Positions 35,899 to 47,342 are shown, counted from the stretch's first letter. The stretch: 64,000 nucleotides of DNA from Lamellibrachia columna (GCA_963662155.1 OY759270.1:13190033-13254032); one strand, 5' to 3'. A program made the numbers and translations. Notes: a model not told the origin generated them from the letters alone.

Positions 35899-37256
35899 TA
35901 AGGTCACTGTATAGCCAAGGTGTCCTTGATATACCCATATCCGTAGTAATACTTAAAAATAACTGAAGCTTTATATTTACTTGTCATCATGATTAGCATG
36001 CTTTGCCTTATAACAGTGACAAAACAGATAAATAAATGTGTAACTTAAGATAAAATATACAATTGAAAGCTTGGTTTTCGTTTCAAGTAATCCAAATTGA
36101 AGCATTGATTATGAATATAACTAAAGTTATATTAGTCTGGATGGATACGGTTAGGACACAGCTAATTTTCATGACATGATCAGCACACAAGCTAATTTCC
36201 ATGACATGAACAGCACACAGCCTAGCTTGATGCCCTTGGCATCATTTAAAGTCATCTCCATAGATAACTTGGAACCACACCTTCAGTATATCCTCAGTAA
36301 AGAAAAAATATTGTATAAACCTTTCATTGTGCTGGTTTCTAGAAAGTGCTGTCTGTGTGGAAATATGGATAACTATAGTTGCTATTATTGATGTTTTATT
36401 GGAAAACTGGGTACCTCTTTGTTGTTAGTCTGGACCCGCCTGTTATTTGAAGAAAAATGCTTTTATTTAAGAAAAAATAGCAACTTTTAATAATTCTTAC
36501 ATCCGTAAATACAAATTATAATAATTATACATACATCGACCAATCAAAAGTGTATAATGGATATACAACATCATGGTATGCAATATGAGCATAAGTTGAT
36601 AAGACAATAGGGTCATGAGACATTTGTATGTAAGGCTTGAATAGTCAAATTCGAGGAACCACCTTAAATTTTTTAGTAACTCAAATTACCGGGCCAGCAA
36701 ATTGCATTGTTGACTGATGTTACTGCTTAAATAATAAATTACTAACCGTAATTCAATTATACGTTTCCAAAGACAGTCAAAATAAACCTCAGAAATTGGA
36801 ACATTTTCAGACATTCTGTATATAATGCAGTAGAAGAACAATATCCAGGATATATTTTGTCTGATTAACAGTATTTCCGGAATAGTATACATGGATTGAA
36901 TGGTAGGATATTGTCCAGATGGGGGTTAGCCGTGGGCTAGTGGTTAAGGTATTGGACTCTAAATTCAAGGGTTGTGAGTTCACGGTTCGTTTTCGAAGCT
37001 TATGCAATTTCGTTTACCCTTCTTTGCCTCAGTCTACTCAGCTGAAAATGAGTACAAACACTGTTTGGAATGTACCTGCGATGAACTAGTGTCCCGTCCA
37101 GGATTGTCAGTATAACTGCACTTTAAGGTGCTTCGCACTTTAGAAACCAAGTTTATGCACTGGTCATTATAAGCCTTCATGGCATCCTAAGGCGTAATGC
37201 CTGGGGAATGACTTTACCCACCTACCTACCATTGTCCAGATAATATTGGTAGGGAT
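35899..37256. repeat. Diverged copy R2 of the repeat unit
   Basis: Matches 28443-29690 over most of its length and is interrupted by a SINE at 36921-37230. The E4-like block is partly duplicated here (AGCTAATTTTCATGACATGA followed by AGCTAATTTCCATGACATGA). A 71-codon frame at 36176-36391 includes LASFKVISIDNLEPHLQYI. Confidence 0.85.
36921..37230 (+). mobile_element. tRNA-derived SINE, family 2, with target duplication
   Basis: 310 bp with a tRNA-like head (GGGGGTTAGCCGTGGGCTAGTGG, A-box-like TAGTGGTTAAGG) and a tail of ACCT repeats. ATTGTCCAGAT is repeated on both sides (36910-36920 and 37231-37241). The paralogous positions at 29640 and 43310 carry the uninterrupted site, so the boundaries are exact. 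Confidence 0.9.
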
Positions 37257-37967
37257 ACAATCAGGAGGAAAAGCTAACTTATATGAAGCGTACATTGCTA
37301 AACTTTTAGTACGTGTCACGCGCGACTGCACTACTAGCAAAAATGTCCTTTCCGTGGTTGTGCGACTGGGTCAACGAACATACCATGACTCGTGCAACTC
37401 GTGCACACCGCTGTGTTCGTTAATCCCTGTTCATAATATAAGACATTTTGAAATTCAAGCTTATTGCACAAAACAAAACTATCAGTTCCTCACAGACAAT
37501 TAAAACTGGATTGAATTACCAAAAATGGATTGAATGAATAACTGATATTTTAGAGTGTACAATGTCATTCTTAATAATTTTATACAGAGTAGACTGTTCA
37601 GCTAGTATGTAAGTTGTAAGAGAAGAAATATAGAAAATTACGGTCATAAATGTGTGCACGTTAACAGGGCAACTGAGATTGCATATCCATTGGATCAGAT
37701 CACATTACGAGAAGCAGTTTCAAAACGAAAAGAATCAGATACAGTACACAGATATACGTGGCTGATTTCTTAGCATAATTATGCTGGCAGATTAAACAAA
37801 TACTATCAGTCAGTGTCAAACAGAAGGCTAACATTTCTAGAATCCATCAAGCAGAAATTATATTTAGCTCGTTTGGTTATTTCTATTATATATAAAAAAA
37901 AAAATTTATTACAATATTTTATACCCTTAAATTCTAACTTGGAACATCAACATATGTTCACCTCACC

Positions 37968-38282
37968 TCACCTATCCTCTTCGGGCCCAGTGGCCCATAA
38001 GGCCGAAGTGAATCTCCTCCATCTTGTTCTGTCAGCTGCTACACGTCTGGCGTCGTTCCAGCTATTCCACCCCAGTATACGCCTTTCATTTTCAATAGTT
38101 GATCGCCACGTTGTCTTTGGTCGCCCAACCTTTCTTCTACCTTCAGGCGTCCATTTCAGTGCAGTCTCACAATTGCTGTTCTTCTCCATTCGTAGGATAT
38201 GTCCTACCCACTTCCATCTTCTTAACTTGACTTCAGTGCTGATTGTCTTCAATTTTTCCATACAACAACACTGGTTTAACAA
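37968..38282 (-). pseudogene. Non-LTR reverse transcriptase C-terminal fragment
   Basis: Minus-strand frame with LRRWKWVGHILRM, ALKWTPEGRRKVGRPKTTWR and RVAADRTRWRRF. This W-G-H-x-x-R-M...G-K-R-x-x-G-R-P pattern ends many LINE ORF2 proteins. Only the last 100 residues remain. Confidence 0.85.
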
Positions 38283-38479
38283 GTGTGTTAAAAAGCTTCA
38301 ATTTCGATCTCAATGTGTCAACATATGTTCAGTACATGTAATTTCTCTACAATGAAGTCATTTATCTTGTTTGATTGATGGTGATATTATTTTTTATAAA
38401 GGTGGGGCTATTATGATACACTAAGCCACAATACGATTTTTGTGATACAATATTATATTGTAAAAAAACTAAAAAAAAC

Positions 38480-38710
38480 TTGGTCGATAGAGCATGTTTC
38501 TTTGGTGTCGATGAACAAAGACTTCTTTATGGTATCAGCATATGTCACCATCTTCATGAAATCAAATATCCTTTGATATCTGAGTTTAATGTTTGCTGCA
38601 GTGTACTTCTGCAATTCTGGCTCCTGCAGTAGGTCAGTCATGTAAGAAAGATAATTCTTTCTGCCATCACAATTTGTGATCACTGCACTTTGAATGTATG
38701 CATATCCTGC
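38480..38710 (-). other. Candidate minus-strand internal exon (77 codons), product unknown
   Basis: An acceptor AATGTGTCACAG precedes the frame and GTTTTT follows CCAA at the other end. The frame reads AGYAYIQSAVITNCDGRKNY and later LQKYTAANIKLRYQRIFDF and ADTIKKSLFID, with a balanced composition typical of coding DNA. The CAAAGGATATTTGATTT stretch also occurs on the plus strand in E0 of the tandem units, so the two may be related. Family not recognised. Confidence 0.45.
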
Positions 38711-39302
38711 CTGTGACACATTGGAAGAATGTTTTCAATATTTTGAATTAATGTAAAGGGTATACAGTGAAACCCCTCATTGAAAGTCACCTACTTAATC
38801 AAAAGGGATGGTCATAAAAGTGCGGTGTTCTGTCATCAGAGATTTGACCATTTCTAAGCATGGGCCTATTGTAGACATAGCCAAATGTTACCCTAACTAC
38901 ATATATAATACATATGGTTAGTAAGGTAGTATTTGGTAACATTGTTCAAAGTATGGTTGTTAGTTTGCTAAATAAGTTCACCATTATATACAGCATTGTT
39001 GTGCTATTGACCCTCGTCATTTGAGTTTTACAAACTTCATACTGCCAGAACACTAAAATCCACTGTTTTCATTGTAATATTCAGTCTAAGTTCCGGTGCC
39101 ACTTCCTTAATTTACTATACAACTATTGTTCACTAGTGTCTTTGTCTTGAAGGAATAATACGCAGCAAGTGGCAGGATGTTTCCACAGTGTGTACTCATG
39201 AGAAGTTACAAACTTAATAAATTTGACTGTTTCATCTCTTTCAATATGCCTTATGTTTCGCAATATGAAAAAATATTTATTCATGATATTTCTACCACAC
39301 AA

Positions 39303-39740
39303 TGTTAGAAAGCCAGACTCGGCTGAGGAAACCCAGGTTCAAACCCAATTGCTGAAGTATCAAAGCTTTGACAATTTTGTTCCCTCACATTAACACAGTT
39401 CACGCAGCTGTAAATGAGTACCCAGGTCCAGACAACTGTGGAAATCTGAACGAAAAATCTTCGCACAGTAATTGCAGCATTGCTGAATGCTTCCCAGAGA
39501 AATTCAAAAGGTGTTGGAATGAACAGGTCAGCCAGGGGTGAACTATTAAGCACGTTGAACAATCCCAAGGACTGGATACAGTGATGTGTAAACATAAACA
39601 TACCGTTACTTGAGGTCTTTTTACAGGTGCTGCGGCAGCCAGGAACAATTTTGGTGGACAAAGAGTGAACAATATCAAGGGTCACTTCAATCGGATCGCT
39701 CTTGCCTATACCCAGTTTGTGTGTTGGTACAGGTTGGTGT
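39303..39740 (+). mobile_element. SINE family 1, unit A copy with full tail
   Basis: Head GAAAGCCAGACTCGG, B-box-like GGTTCAAACCC, body CAGCTGTAAATGAGTACCC and GGAATGAACAGGTCAGCCAGG, then GCACGTTGAACAATCCCAAGG and the tail shared with 31.2 kb. Units B and C lack the sequence after GTCAGCCAGGGGG. Confidence 0.85.
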
Positions 39741-40205
39741 CATAAGTAGACGTAACCACATTGGAAGCAGGCCATTCATGGTCCTCTTGCAAATTTATTG
39801 GATTAAGAGTGGACCAGACAATTGTAACGATGAATTGTGGGGGAGGGGAGAATGTCACATTAGATTGAGAAACTAACTTTTACAGCTATTCTAATAAATC
39901 AGTATTTGCACTGAGTAGTAATGGCTTATGTTTTGGTAACCAGTTTGATTTGTTTAATGTTTTTATTTATTCTTTCACTGTACATCCTTCTTGTCAAAGG
40001 ATATATGATTTTTATGAGCATGCTGTAGTCAAGAAGAGTACTTCATTTATATGAGTACAACCATATGGTAAAATGCATATTGCTCAAACAGAGATACATA
40101 TGGGAGATTTTGTAATTTTCCACAGCAGAATACCAAAGTGTGGGTGTGTGAACTGTTTGATTGACGCAGATCTACAGATCGATGTAACTTGTGTGTTTAT
40201 GTGAG

Positions 40206-40403
40206 ACAGGATGAAGGACTCTGCACGCTGCCAATTTTCGTGGACTAGTCCGTGTCTGATGGATTTGATAGATCAGGTGGTCCTCAATGCCAAGGTGCTC
40301 AACACTGGCCAGGAGAACTGTAACAGGATGGTGGCCGCCACTGTCCAGTCCACTATACATGTGTGGAGCGTAATGGTCAACAATGATGGCAGCCTCATCA
40401 CAC
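40206..40403 (+). CDS. Candidate exon E1, unit A (unknown protein)
   Basis: Open from the acceptor region TGTTTATGTGAG|ACAG to the donor C|GTGAGAT. It reads RMKDSARCQFSWTSPCLMDL, then IDQVVLNAKVLNTGQENCNR and TIHVWSVMVNNDGSLITR. With the acceptor at 40205 both ends are in phase 1, like the following exons; an acceptor at 40209 is also possible. The frame is preserved in unit C and broken in B. Residues are mixed hydrophobic and polar with no known domain signature. Could encode part of a secreted or membrane protein, but this is not shown. Confidence 0.5.
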
Positions 40404-40689
40404 GTGAGATAAGTCAGTCAGTGAGCAAGGTGTGTCATGAGAAAAAGGCTCTGGAGAGAATCATGTCACTGTCATAGACACCAGGTTTCTAAATGGCGCA
40501 TCATAGTCACACAACACCATGTCTGTAGAGGGGTGCTAACGTTTAGCAAATGTTGTATTGAAATAATGGTTTTTCTCATCAGCAATTTATACACTGTTTA
40601 TGAAAATGTTGACCATATTCTTGAATTTATTAAACATAACTTTTTTTACCAAACTAACGGTGCTTTTCCTCTTTGTTCACTGTTATTCA

Positions 40690-41620
40690 TGATTTAGGGC
40701 CAGGTAAAATATTGTCGAGTCACTCTTTCTGTTGTTTCTTTCCATACTTTTCTATCGGCCACCCCCTCTCCATCTTTCATCTTCCCCCGATCCCACCTTC
40801 GATCTTAGCTGTTCGCTTCCCCTTTTCTTGCATCCTTGATGTTTTTCCACCTATCTCTTCCAATCTCTTTACTAATATGTCTGCATCCATCCTTACCATG
40901 TGGCATGTGGCCTGCCAATCTCACCTTGCTTCTCACCAATATTCCTGTTCAGCTGTCCTGTTGCATCCCATCTTTCCTCAGGTCGTTCATCCTTCTTTCA
41001 TCATCCATCTTTGTTCTGATTATTCGACGAAACCAGAACCAAACTTGCAGCTGCTGTTGTTGTTCTGTCAACGCCACTCTCCAGATACAGATACAGGCAT
41101 GCTGGTGTAACGCAAGCTCTCACGAGTTTCCTTTTCAGCTTTTTCAAAATGTTTCTGTCCAACATGACTCCCTCTACCTTTCCCCGAGCATTCGCACCCT
41201 GTTGTATCCGACATCGCATTTCTACCTCTGAATGCCCATCCTCATTAACCATTCTTCCAAGTTACACAAAGCCATCCACTTGGTTGATCTCCTTATCATC
41301 CAAACTAATGATCAAGTCCTCTCACTGATGTCAAACCCACATCACTTCTGTCTTCTCCCGGCTCATTCTCAGTCCGGGCTTTTTGAACACCCCCTTCCAT
41401 TCCTCCAACACTTCCTGTAGTCCTTGTTTGTTGTCTGCTATCATGGCTAGATCGTTTGCATACATCACCTTCATGAGAACATCCTTCATGGTGATCTTCC
41501 TGCTGATTAGTGCTAGCACCATTATAAACAGTAAAGGGTCACTTCCTTGCCTCTAACCGATGTTAACTGGAAACTCTTCCAACAACCCAGAACCAACCAC
41601 AACCCTTCTTTTTGTTCTCA
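40690..41620 (-). pseudogene. LINE fragment in unit A
   Basis: Minus-strand residues include KVMYANDLAMIADNKQ, where active enzymes have YADD, EEWKGVFKKPGLRMSREKTE, EDGHSEVEMRCRIQQGANA and GVMLDRNILKKLKRKLVRAC. Same element as at 33.2 kb; its 5' half is missing. Inherited with the tandem unit, between E1 and E2. Confidence 0.88.
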
Positions 41621-41951
41621 GGAACAGGACAGGTGCGATGCTATAGAAGGTGGATGTTTATTGGCTGGATTGAAAAGAAATGACTATATAATTAAAATCG
41701 AAAACAATTGTTGACTATTGAGAAAAGTGGTGACAAGAAAGCGTGGGTACTTTGGCCACATTACAAGGAAGAAGATGTTTGATGGACGGTTCCCCATTTG
41801 ACCCTCCATGTACGTCAGAATGGGAATAGGACACAACAGACATACCATCATAAACTTCTTTATATGTTAGATAGAATACACAGAATATGTGTATGCAGAC
41901 AATGAAAACTAAAGCTGATTGAGTGTTGTTGTTTCTGCATCCTACCTACAG

Positions 41952-42047
41952 ACATGCAGAAGTTTCCGCTGCGTATGAAGGAGAGATACCATAGTAGGGA
42001 CCGTGTCACAGCCCTCAGTGTCTATCTCTATCTCGCCCCCACAACAG
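41952..42047 (+). CDS. Candidate exon E2, unit A
   Basis: Acceptor CCTACCTACAG, donor G|GTGAGT, both strong. Phase 1 at each end. Reads MQKFPLRMKERYHSRDRVTA then LSVYLYLAPTT. This copy has a 6 bp in-frame duplication (TATCTC twice) absent from B and C. Positively charged, no recognised domain. Confidence 0.6.
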
Positions 42048-42308
42048 GTGAGTCTCCCTGCTTGCTACATTTGACTAGAATGTTAGAAATAAAAGTTATG
42101 AATACTGACTAATTCATAGAAACTACACTTTAGACTAACGTCTCATTTAGATGTGTTGATTATATTTGTTACGCTAATGTGCAAGTTGCTCCTTTGAAGC
42201 AGGGCTGTTTTGGTATTGTACATTGCTTGACTGTTTTCAGCCTTGAGTGGGAAATGTATTGAGATAGCCTACTGGACAATTTCGGGAGCTGCGCAGGTGA
42301 TTTTGCAG

Positions 42309-42410
42309 CAACCAGAGTCAGTTGGACAGGGCCACAGCTCTTCCAGATGTTCTCTGTACACATCAATCCCATCACCAAGGTGATGTTGTCAACGAAGCAT
42401 TGCGTCTCTG
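42309..42410 (+). CDS. Candidate exon E3, unit A
   Basis: Acceptor GATTTTGCAG, donor G|GTAGGC, phase 1 to phase 1, 33 complete codons. Reads TRVSWTGPQLFQMFSVHINP then ITKVMLSTKHCVS. Open in all three units, with several amino-acid differences among them. One alternative frame is also open across the block, so the coding frame is inferred from phase agreement with its neighbours. Confidence 0.52.
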
Positions 42411-42766
42411 GTAGGCCAATTCTCAAGTATATTTCTTTGGAAAATATTCAAATATACCTGGAAAAGCTTTATTTCATGATGATGACCATGTCACGTTTAT
42501 AGGTTGATTTTTAGTGGGCCATCAATTACATATACTGTGACATCCACAGTCATATAAAATATACAAGTAAAAGCTTGGTTTTCTTTTCAAGTTATCCAAA
42601 TTGAAGCATTGATTATGATCATATCAACTTTTCTTTGATATGACGCGGCTTATCAGTATGAGGTCCTTGAATAATGGAAAGTGAATCACTGTAGCTCACT
42701 GCTGTGTTTGCAGTGTGCTCTGAGTACAACCATGTACATACGAGGAACGTGACCTGATTCCTTGGC

Positions 42767-42869
42767 ATGACCAGCACACAGCCCGGCTCAGTGGCCTTGG
42801 CATCATTCAAGTTTATCTCCATACAGAGGGTGGAACCACACCTTCAGTATATCCACAGTAACAACTTTG
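42767..42869 (+). other. Exon-like block E4, unit A (strand uncertain)
   Basis: The plus-strand frame MTSTQPGSVALASFKFIS then IQRVEPHLQYIHSNNF ends in phase 1 at a donor (GTATGT; GTAAGT in units B, C and R1). No good acceptor lies upstream in frame. The minus strand is also open (EINLNDAKATEPGCVLVMPR). Conserved in every unit and in R1/R2, but which strand, if either, is coding is undecided. Confidence 0.35.
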
Positions 42870-43963
42870 GTATGTCACATTGACAGGATCTAGAATTACA
42901 ATAATTAGATATTTCAGTAAATTAGATTATATATTAAGTTACGTAATAATTTTTTTTATTGGAAAACTGGGCACCCCTTTTTTGTGAGACTGGACCCGCC
43001 CGTTATGAGAAGAAGAGTGTTGTTATTTAGGAAAATAAATAAAATTCATACTCGAGGAGCCACCTAAAAAATTGCATTTAATCAAGTTACTGAACCAGCA
43101 AATTACATTGTTCACTGATGTTATAATAACTTACTATCAACTAACCGTAATTCAATTATACGCTTTCAATCAACTTCGGTAATTGTACAATTTGCAGACA
43201 CTCTGTGTGTAATGCAGTAGCAGAACAATATCCAGGATATACTTCTGAAGAGATATTGTCTCATCAACAGTATTTCTGGAATATTGTCCGTGGAGTTAAT
43301 GATGAGATATTGTCCAGATAATATTGGTAGGTATACAATCAGAGAGATGCTAACTTATATGAATCGTACATTGTTAAACTTTTACTACTTGTCACGCCAC
43401 TGCAGTATTAGCAAAAATCCTTTCCGTGGTTGTGCGACAGGGTCAGCGAACATACAATGACGCGTGCAACTCTTCTGCGCACCGCCGCTTTCGGGGCATT
43501 GTTTTTGGAATTACATGCATTCTGGTTATATGGTTATATTGAGTAGGATAACTTATTACTATTTTCTGAATTGTATCGCATGTAAACAAAGGAAAGAGGC
43601 ATTTGTTTTAATTTTACAATTACATTAAACATTCAAACACTACCACAGCCAGTCACTGTGGAAATACGTGCATATAACACTTTTATAACATTTCACCAAT
43701 TTATGAATTGGAAGGTATATTTTATGTGCTAACTCCATTTTTACTTGACAACTGTTATAGCCTGTGTAGTATCATAATATTTGCATGTGTGTATGTATAT
43801 TATTATTCAGGCAATGTTTCTTCCATATTTATATGGACGAACCAATATGGTACATAACTCCTTATTTCGGTATTTTATGCATGGTTAGAGGTTTAACATT
43901 CAACTTGTTGCTGCGTTCGATCAGAATCGTTCAGGCATGACGTATATTTGATGTCCTCGACAG

Positions 43964-44233
43964 TCAAAAGAACACAATGCCATGGTTGGGCAACCTAAAC
44001 TGACTTTGCCATGTACTGTCAGGGCTATCAAACATGACATAACTAAAAACACGGGGGAAGGAGTTGTAGACCGAACTGTCCCAGGTATACGGGTGGCTGT
44101 CTTGCCCCAGGGTGCACCAAGATGGCTTTTTGGGGTATTTTTTACTGCTGCAAATGTTCATCCTTTTATGGTCGTTGGCACACTGCTTCAAATGTTCATC
44201 CTATCATTCCACTATTATTCAACAGATGTGTAA
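43964..44233 (+). other. Exon-like block E4b, unit A
   Basis: After an acceptor-like TTTGATGTCCTCGACAG the frame reads SKEHNAMVGQPKLTLPCTVR and GVVDRTVPGIRVAVLPQGAP. Unit B has one replacement (V to A) and a 1 bp loss in the T run after LFG that changes the later frame. The first 60 or so codons could be an exon; the phase (0) does not match the other exons, and the minus strand is open too. Confidence 0.35.
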
Positions 44234-44483
44234 TATAGATGTAATGTTTGGTCGAGTTAGAATTATATATATTTTTGGAATGGAACCATTGGTTGATTCA
44301 GACAGAAAAGGAAGCTATTTAATTAGACAGGTTTTCTTACACCTATGTGTAACAAGATATTTGTAAATTGTGTTTGTAACATATTCACATGGCCTGCATT
44401 AACAGAAACTGTAGAAAATTTGTCCCATTGATGTATTGGCCTTTGGGAGGATGAAATGACGACGTCTGTTAATATCATTCCAG

Positions 44484-44591
44484 ACACAATGGGTCAGCTG
44501 TGGACTCCATCTCTCGTGAGTAGGACATCACCACGAAGAAGTGAGTTGGTTGTTGTGCATCCATCAGCTGAGATTTTCCCAGATGCATATG
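44484..44591 (+). CDS. Candidate exon E5, unit A
   Basis: Acceptor AATATCATTCCAG, donor G|GTAGGTGAG, phase 1 to phase 1. Of the three frames only this one is open: TMGQLWTPSLVSRTSPRRSE then LVVVHPSAEIFPDAY. Identical in residues in unit B as far as read apart from one (H/HS context CATCC to CATTC). Confidence 0.62.
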
Positions 44592-45037
44592 GTAGGTGAG
44601 CGAGGAATATATATTTAGATTTCATTAGTTTATTCTGTTCTGTGATCATGTGCTGGAGCTTCCTTAGCTAATTTAGGTGAAAATTAATTAATTTGCTTTT
44701 GCTATAATTGATGAAACCATGAAAGAGACGTATCACGTTCCATCTAATCGTATTTTAGCGCCTTTGTTTTTAAAGACGTCTGTCCAGATATACAGATTAT
44801 TGGCGGTTTCATGTAAAGTCTCTCAATCCCGCTCAGCCTAAAAAAGTGTATGGTAATTAGACTGAATTAATATTACACCATTAATTATTTCAATACTATG
44901 CTTGAAAGTTCATTTTGGCAAAAGTGTTCCCTGTACGTGAAAACGCCCACATACAAATGTATTTATTATTACCTTTGTTAAATTTAATGTATGTAAATGT
45001 TATAACTTATTATATTATTTAAAAAATAACGTTGCAG

Positions 45038-45177
45038 TCGGGGGTCCAACAAAATGAAGATATTGCCACATGGTTTCTCCTGGAAGTGTTTAAGGACAAT
45101 CAGTGCAGACTGTTCTGGCGACACAGCAAATGATCAAGTGTTGACTGAATTTATACCATTCAGTGAACCATGTGTAG
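45038..45177 (+). CDS. Candidate exon E6, unit A
   Basis: Acceptor AATAACGTTGCAG, donor TGTAG|GTGTTA. Only one frame is open: RGSNKMKILPHGFSWKCLRT, then ISADCSGDTANDQVLTEFIP and FSEPCV. It starts in phase 2 and ends in phase 1, so an additional exon or a different acceptor is needed to join it to E5. The sequence is identical in unit B. Three cysteines; no recognised domain. Confidence 0.5.
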
Positions 45178-45239
45178 GTGTTAAATCTGTTATTTACCAG
45201 ACTTGAGCGGATCTACACACTGGGTAGTGGGTCCAGGAA

Positions 45240-45665
45240 GTGTACGGAAAGAGACCATTTCCTTGCTGAAGCTATCTGCCGCATTTGATACCATTGGTCA
45301 CAGGACAAATTATTAAAACTGTGTCAATGTGGTGTGGCATATCTGGAACAGAGCTGGTTCTCATAATATTTAACTGAGAGATACAAAAGAATGAAGATAG
45401 CGAATTGTTTCTCAGCTGCCCTCCCTACTTCACGTAATGTTCCTCAGGGTGTTTCACTCTCTACGCTACTCTACTTGGCTCAGTTATCCAACGTCACAAC
45501 TTGGATCACCAAGTGTATGCTAATAAATCACAGACCTATGCTATTTTGGCTACACGAGATACAAATCACTTCCAAAACTAGCTCAGGGATTGTCTCCACA
45601 AAATCTTCCATTGGATGACAGAGACCACATTAAAGTTAAATGCAAGTAAATCAGAGTTTGTTATT
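45240..45665 (+). pseudogene. Plus-strand LINE reverse transcriptase scrap, unit A
   Basis: Broken frames read CQCGVAYLEQSWFS, YLTERYKRMKIANCFSA, SRNVPQGVS and TLKLNASKSEFVIIGG, matching the spacing of mid-reverse-transcriptase blocks (V-P-Q-G-S...L-N-x-x-K-T-E). A second copy is in unit B. Confidence 0.6.
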
Positions 45666-46564
45666 ATTGGTGGGGTAAATTTTGCATGTTTATTTGAATC
45701 GATTAGGTGTGCACACTATGTTGCAAGACGTTTCCTGATGTGTCAGACTTTAAATTGCATGTAGAGAAGCACAGTAAAATCAAAACGTGTGGAAAGCATT
45801 AGCTTAACAGTGTCACCTGGCTGTTCTTCGAACAGAACAAATTTGCATGTGTGCTGGAGTGCCATAAAGCACTAATATTATATAGCCTTTTTGTTTTGGG
45901 AGTGACATAGAGTGATATAATGAAAGCATTGATTTACTAAAATGCAAGGAAGGACATAAACATAATAATTGACATGTAATTGATTACGGATTGACAGACG
46001 TTTGCTACGATGACAATAAAACTGACGCCGATTGACCAACTAACGCGAATCGAGAATAATAACCTTTATCTGAATATGTAATGATCGATGTTCTTTTGTT
46101 TAAAAAATAAGAGACCAATGACGTGAGTGACACTTAGCATTATCTGCTATTTGGTTGCACCTCCTATCGGTCGGTGGAGAGACCAATCCACAGTCACCGA
46201 GTCTCTTATGGTTGCTTATCGAGCAGCTCTCAGGGGAGAGATTTGTCGGCCCCCAGACCGTTGTGCAGTTCTCCACCCAAACTACTGACAATCCCTATAT
46301 GTTGAGCTTTCAACCTCTTATTACAACACGACTACCCGTTTATATAGTATGTACACCCTTTTTAGGTGAATTTGTGGTGTGAACTCTTGAAACATGTTAA
46401 CTTTACATTTAACTGATATAACAACTATTAATTAAACAATTTAGTTAATTAGAATGTTTCTTATATGGCATAGCTCATGTTGTAATGCAGCAAAGTGTAT
46501 AACATGCATAAATAATATTACTAGTCTATGTTATTGATATTGAATTATGCAGATCTAGTGGTGA

Positions 46565-46630
46565 AAATTATGCGCATGCACCGGAAGTGATCACTCTAAG
46601 ATGGCGTCTACTAGAACGTTGGCCGTGTAA
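46565..46630 (+). promoter_or_regulatory. NRF-1/ETS/YY1-type promoter with candidate start exon, after unit A exons
   Basis: TGCGCATGCA (46571-46580, NRF-1-like), CCGGAAGTGA (46581-46590, ETS-like) and AAGATGGCG (46598-46606, YY1-like) lie within 36 bp, a combination typical of TATA-less broadly expressed promoters. The ATG of the YY1-like site opens MASTRTLA before a possible donor (GTGTAA at 46625). Probably drives the gene whose exons lie in unit B. Confidence 0.6.
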
Positions 46631-47117
46631 TTGATATCAACAAACCTACAAAACCCTGTCTTAGGAATACAACACACTCCAAGTGGAAAAGGTTTATTAT
46701 ATTGGCAACAGTATCATCGAACATTTATGTTAACTGGTATGTCTGTTTATAATCTATGCATCTAGCAATTCCCACCGCCGTTACTTTGTTGAACAAATGC
46801 ACATAACAGTTACGTTAGCCAACAATAAGCCAAAACGCCTAGAAAGTGTCTCGTCTCCTTGCCAGCAACAGTCTAGCCAAATTTTCGTGCGACTAATACA
46901 CAGTCATGAATTGCATCAGAAGCAGAAAAACATAGTTGTCACTAATAAGTAATCTGTCCCAATACATTATTCAAAACTCCATATGAAATGATCAATCGTT
47001 TGTAGAATGAATAAAATATGTATCAGAATTAATACCATATCAAATATGTGTACTCCGTAGTATAGATATTATTTATCTACAAAGCCAAATAACGTTTATA
47101 CACAAACCTTCCGCATT

Positions 47118-47342
47118 ATGGTAGGTCAAAAAGTCCCTGTTTATAATGCACCTTTTGTTAGTAGCTGCCTCGAATCATCTCTTTCTTCACCAATTTCGTC
47201 CGACTGGCTGTCAACGCAATGCATTTCTACCTATCTAGATGAGATCAGCTTTTACAGAGAACACCACAGGAAGCACGCAGCGTGTGCTATTGATATACAA
47301 CGTATGTTGAAACAGATAACATGCACGCCTACACGGATGTAG
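47118..47342 (+). other. Open block of 74 codons, unit A
   Basis: Reads MVGQKVPVYNAPFVSSCLES onward to QRMLKQITCTPTRM. Unit B keeps the frame with a P to H change but the ATG is CTG. No splice evidence or motif; function unknown. Confidence 0.25.
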
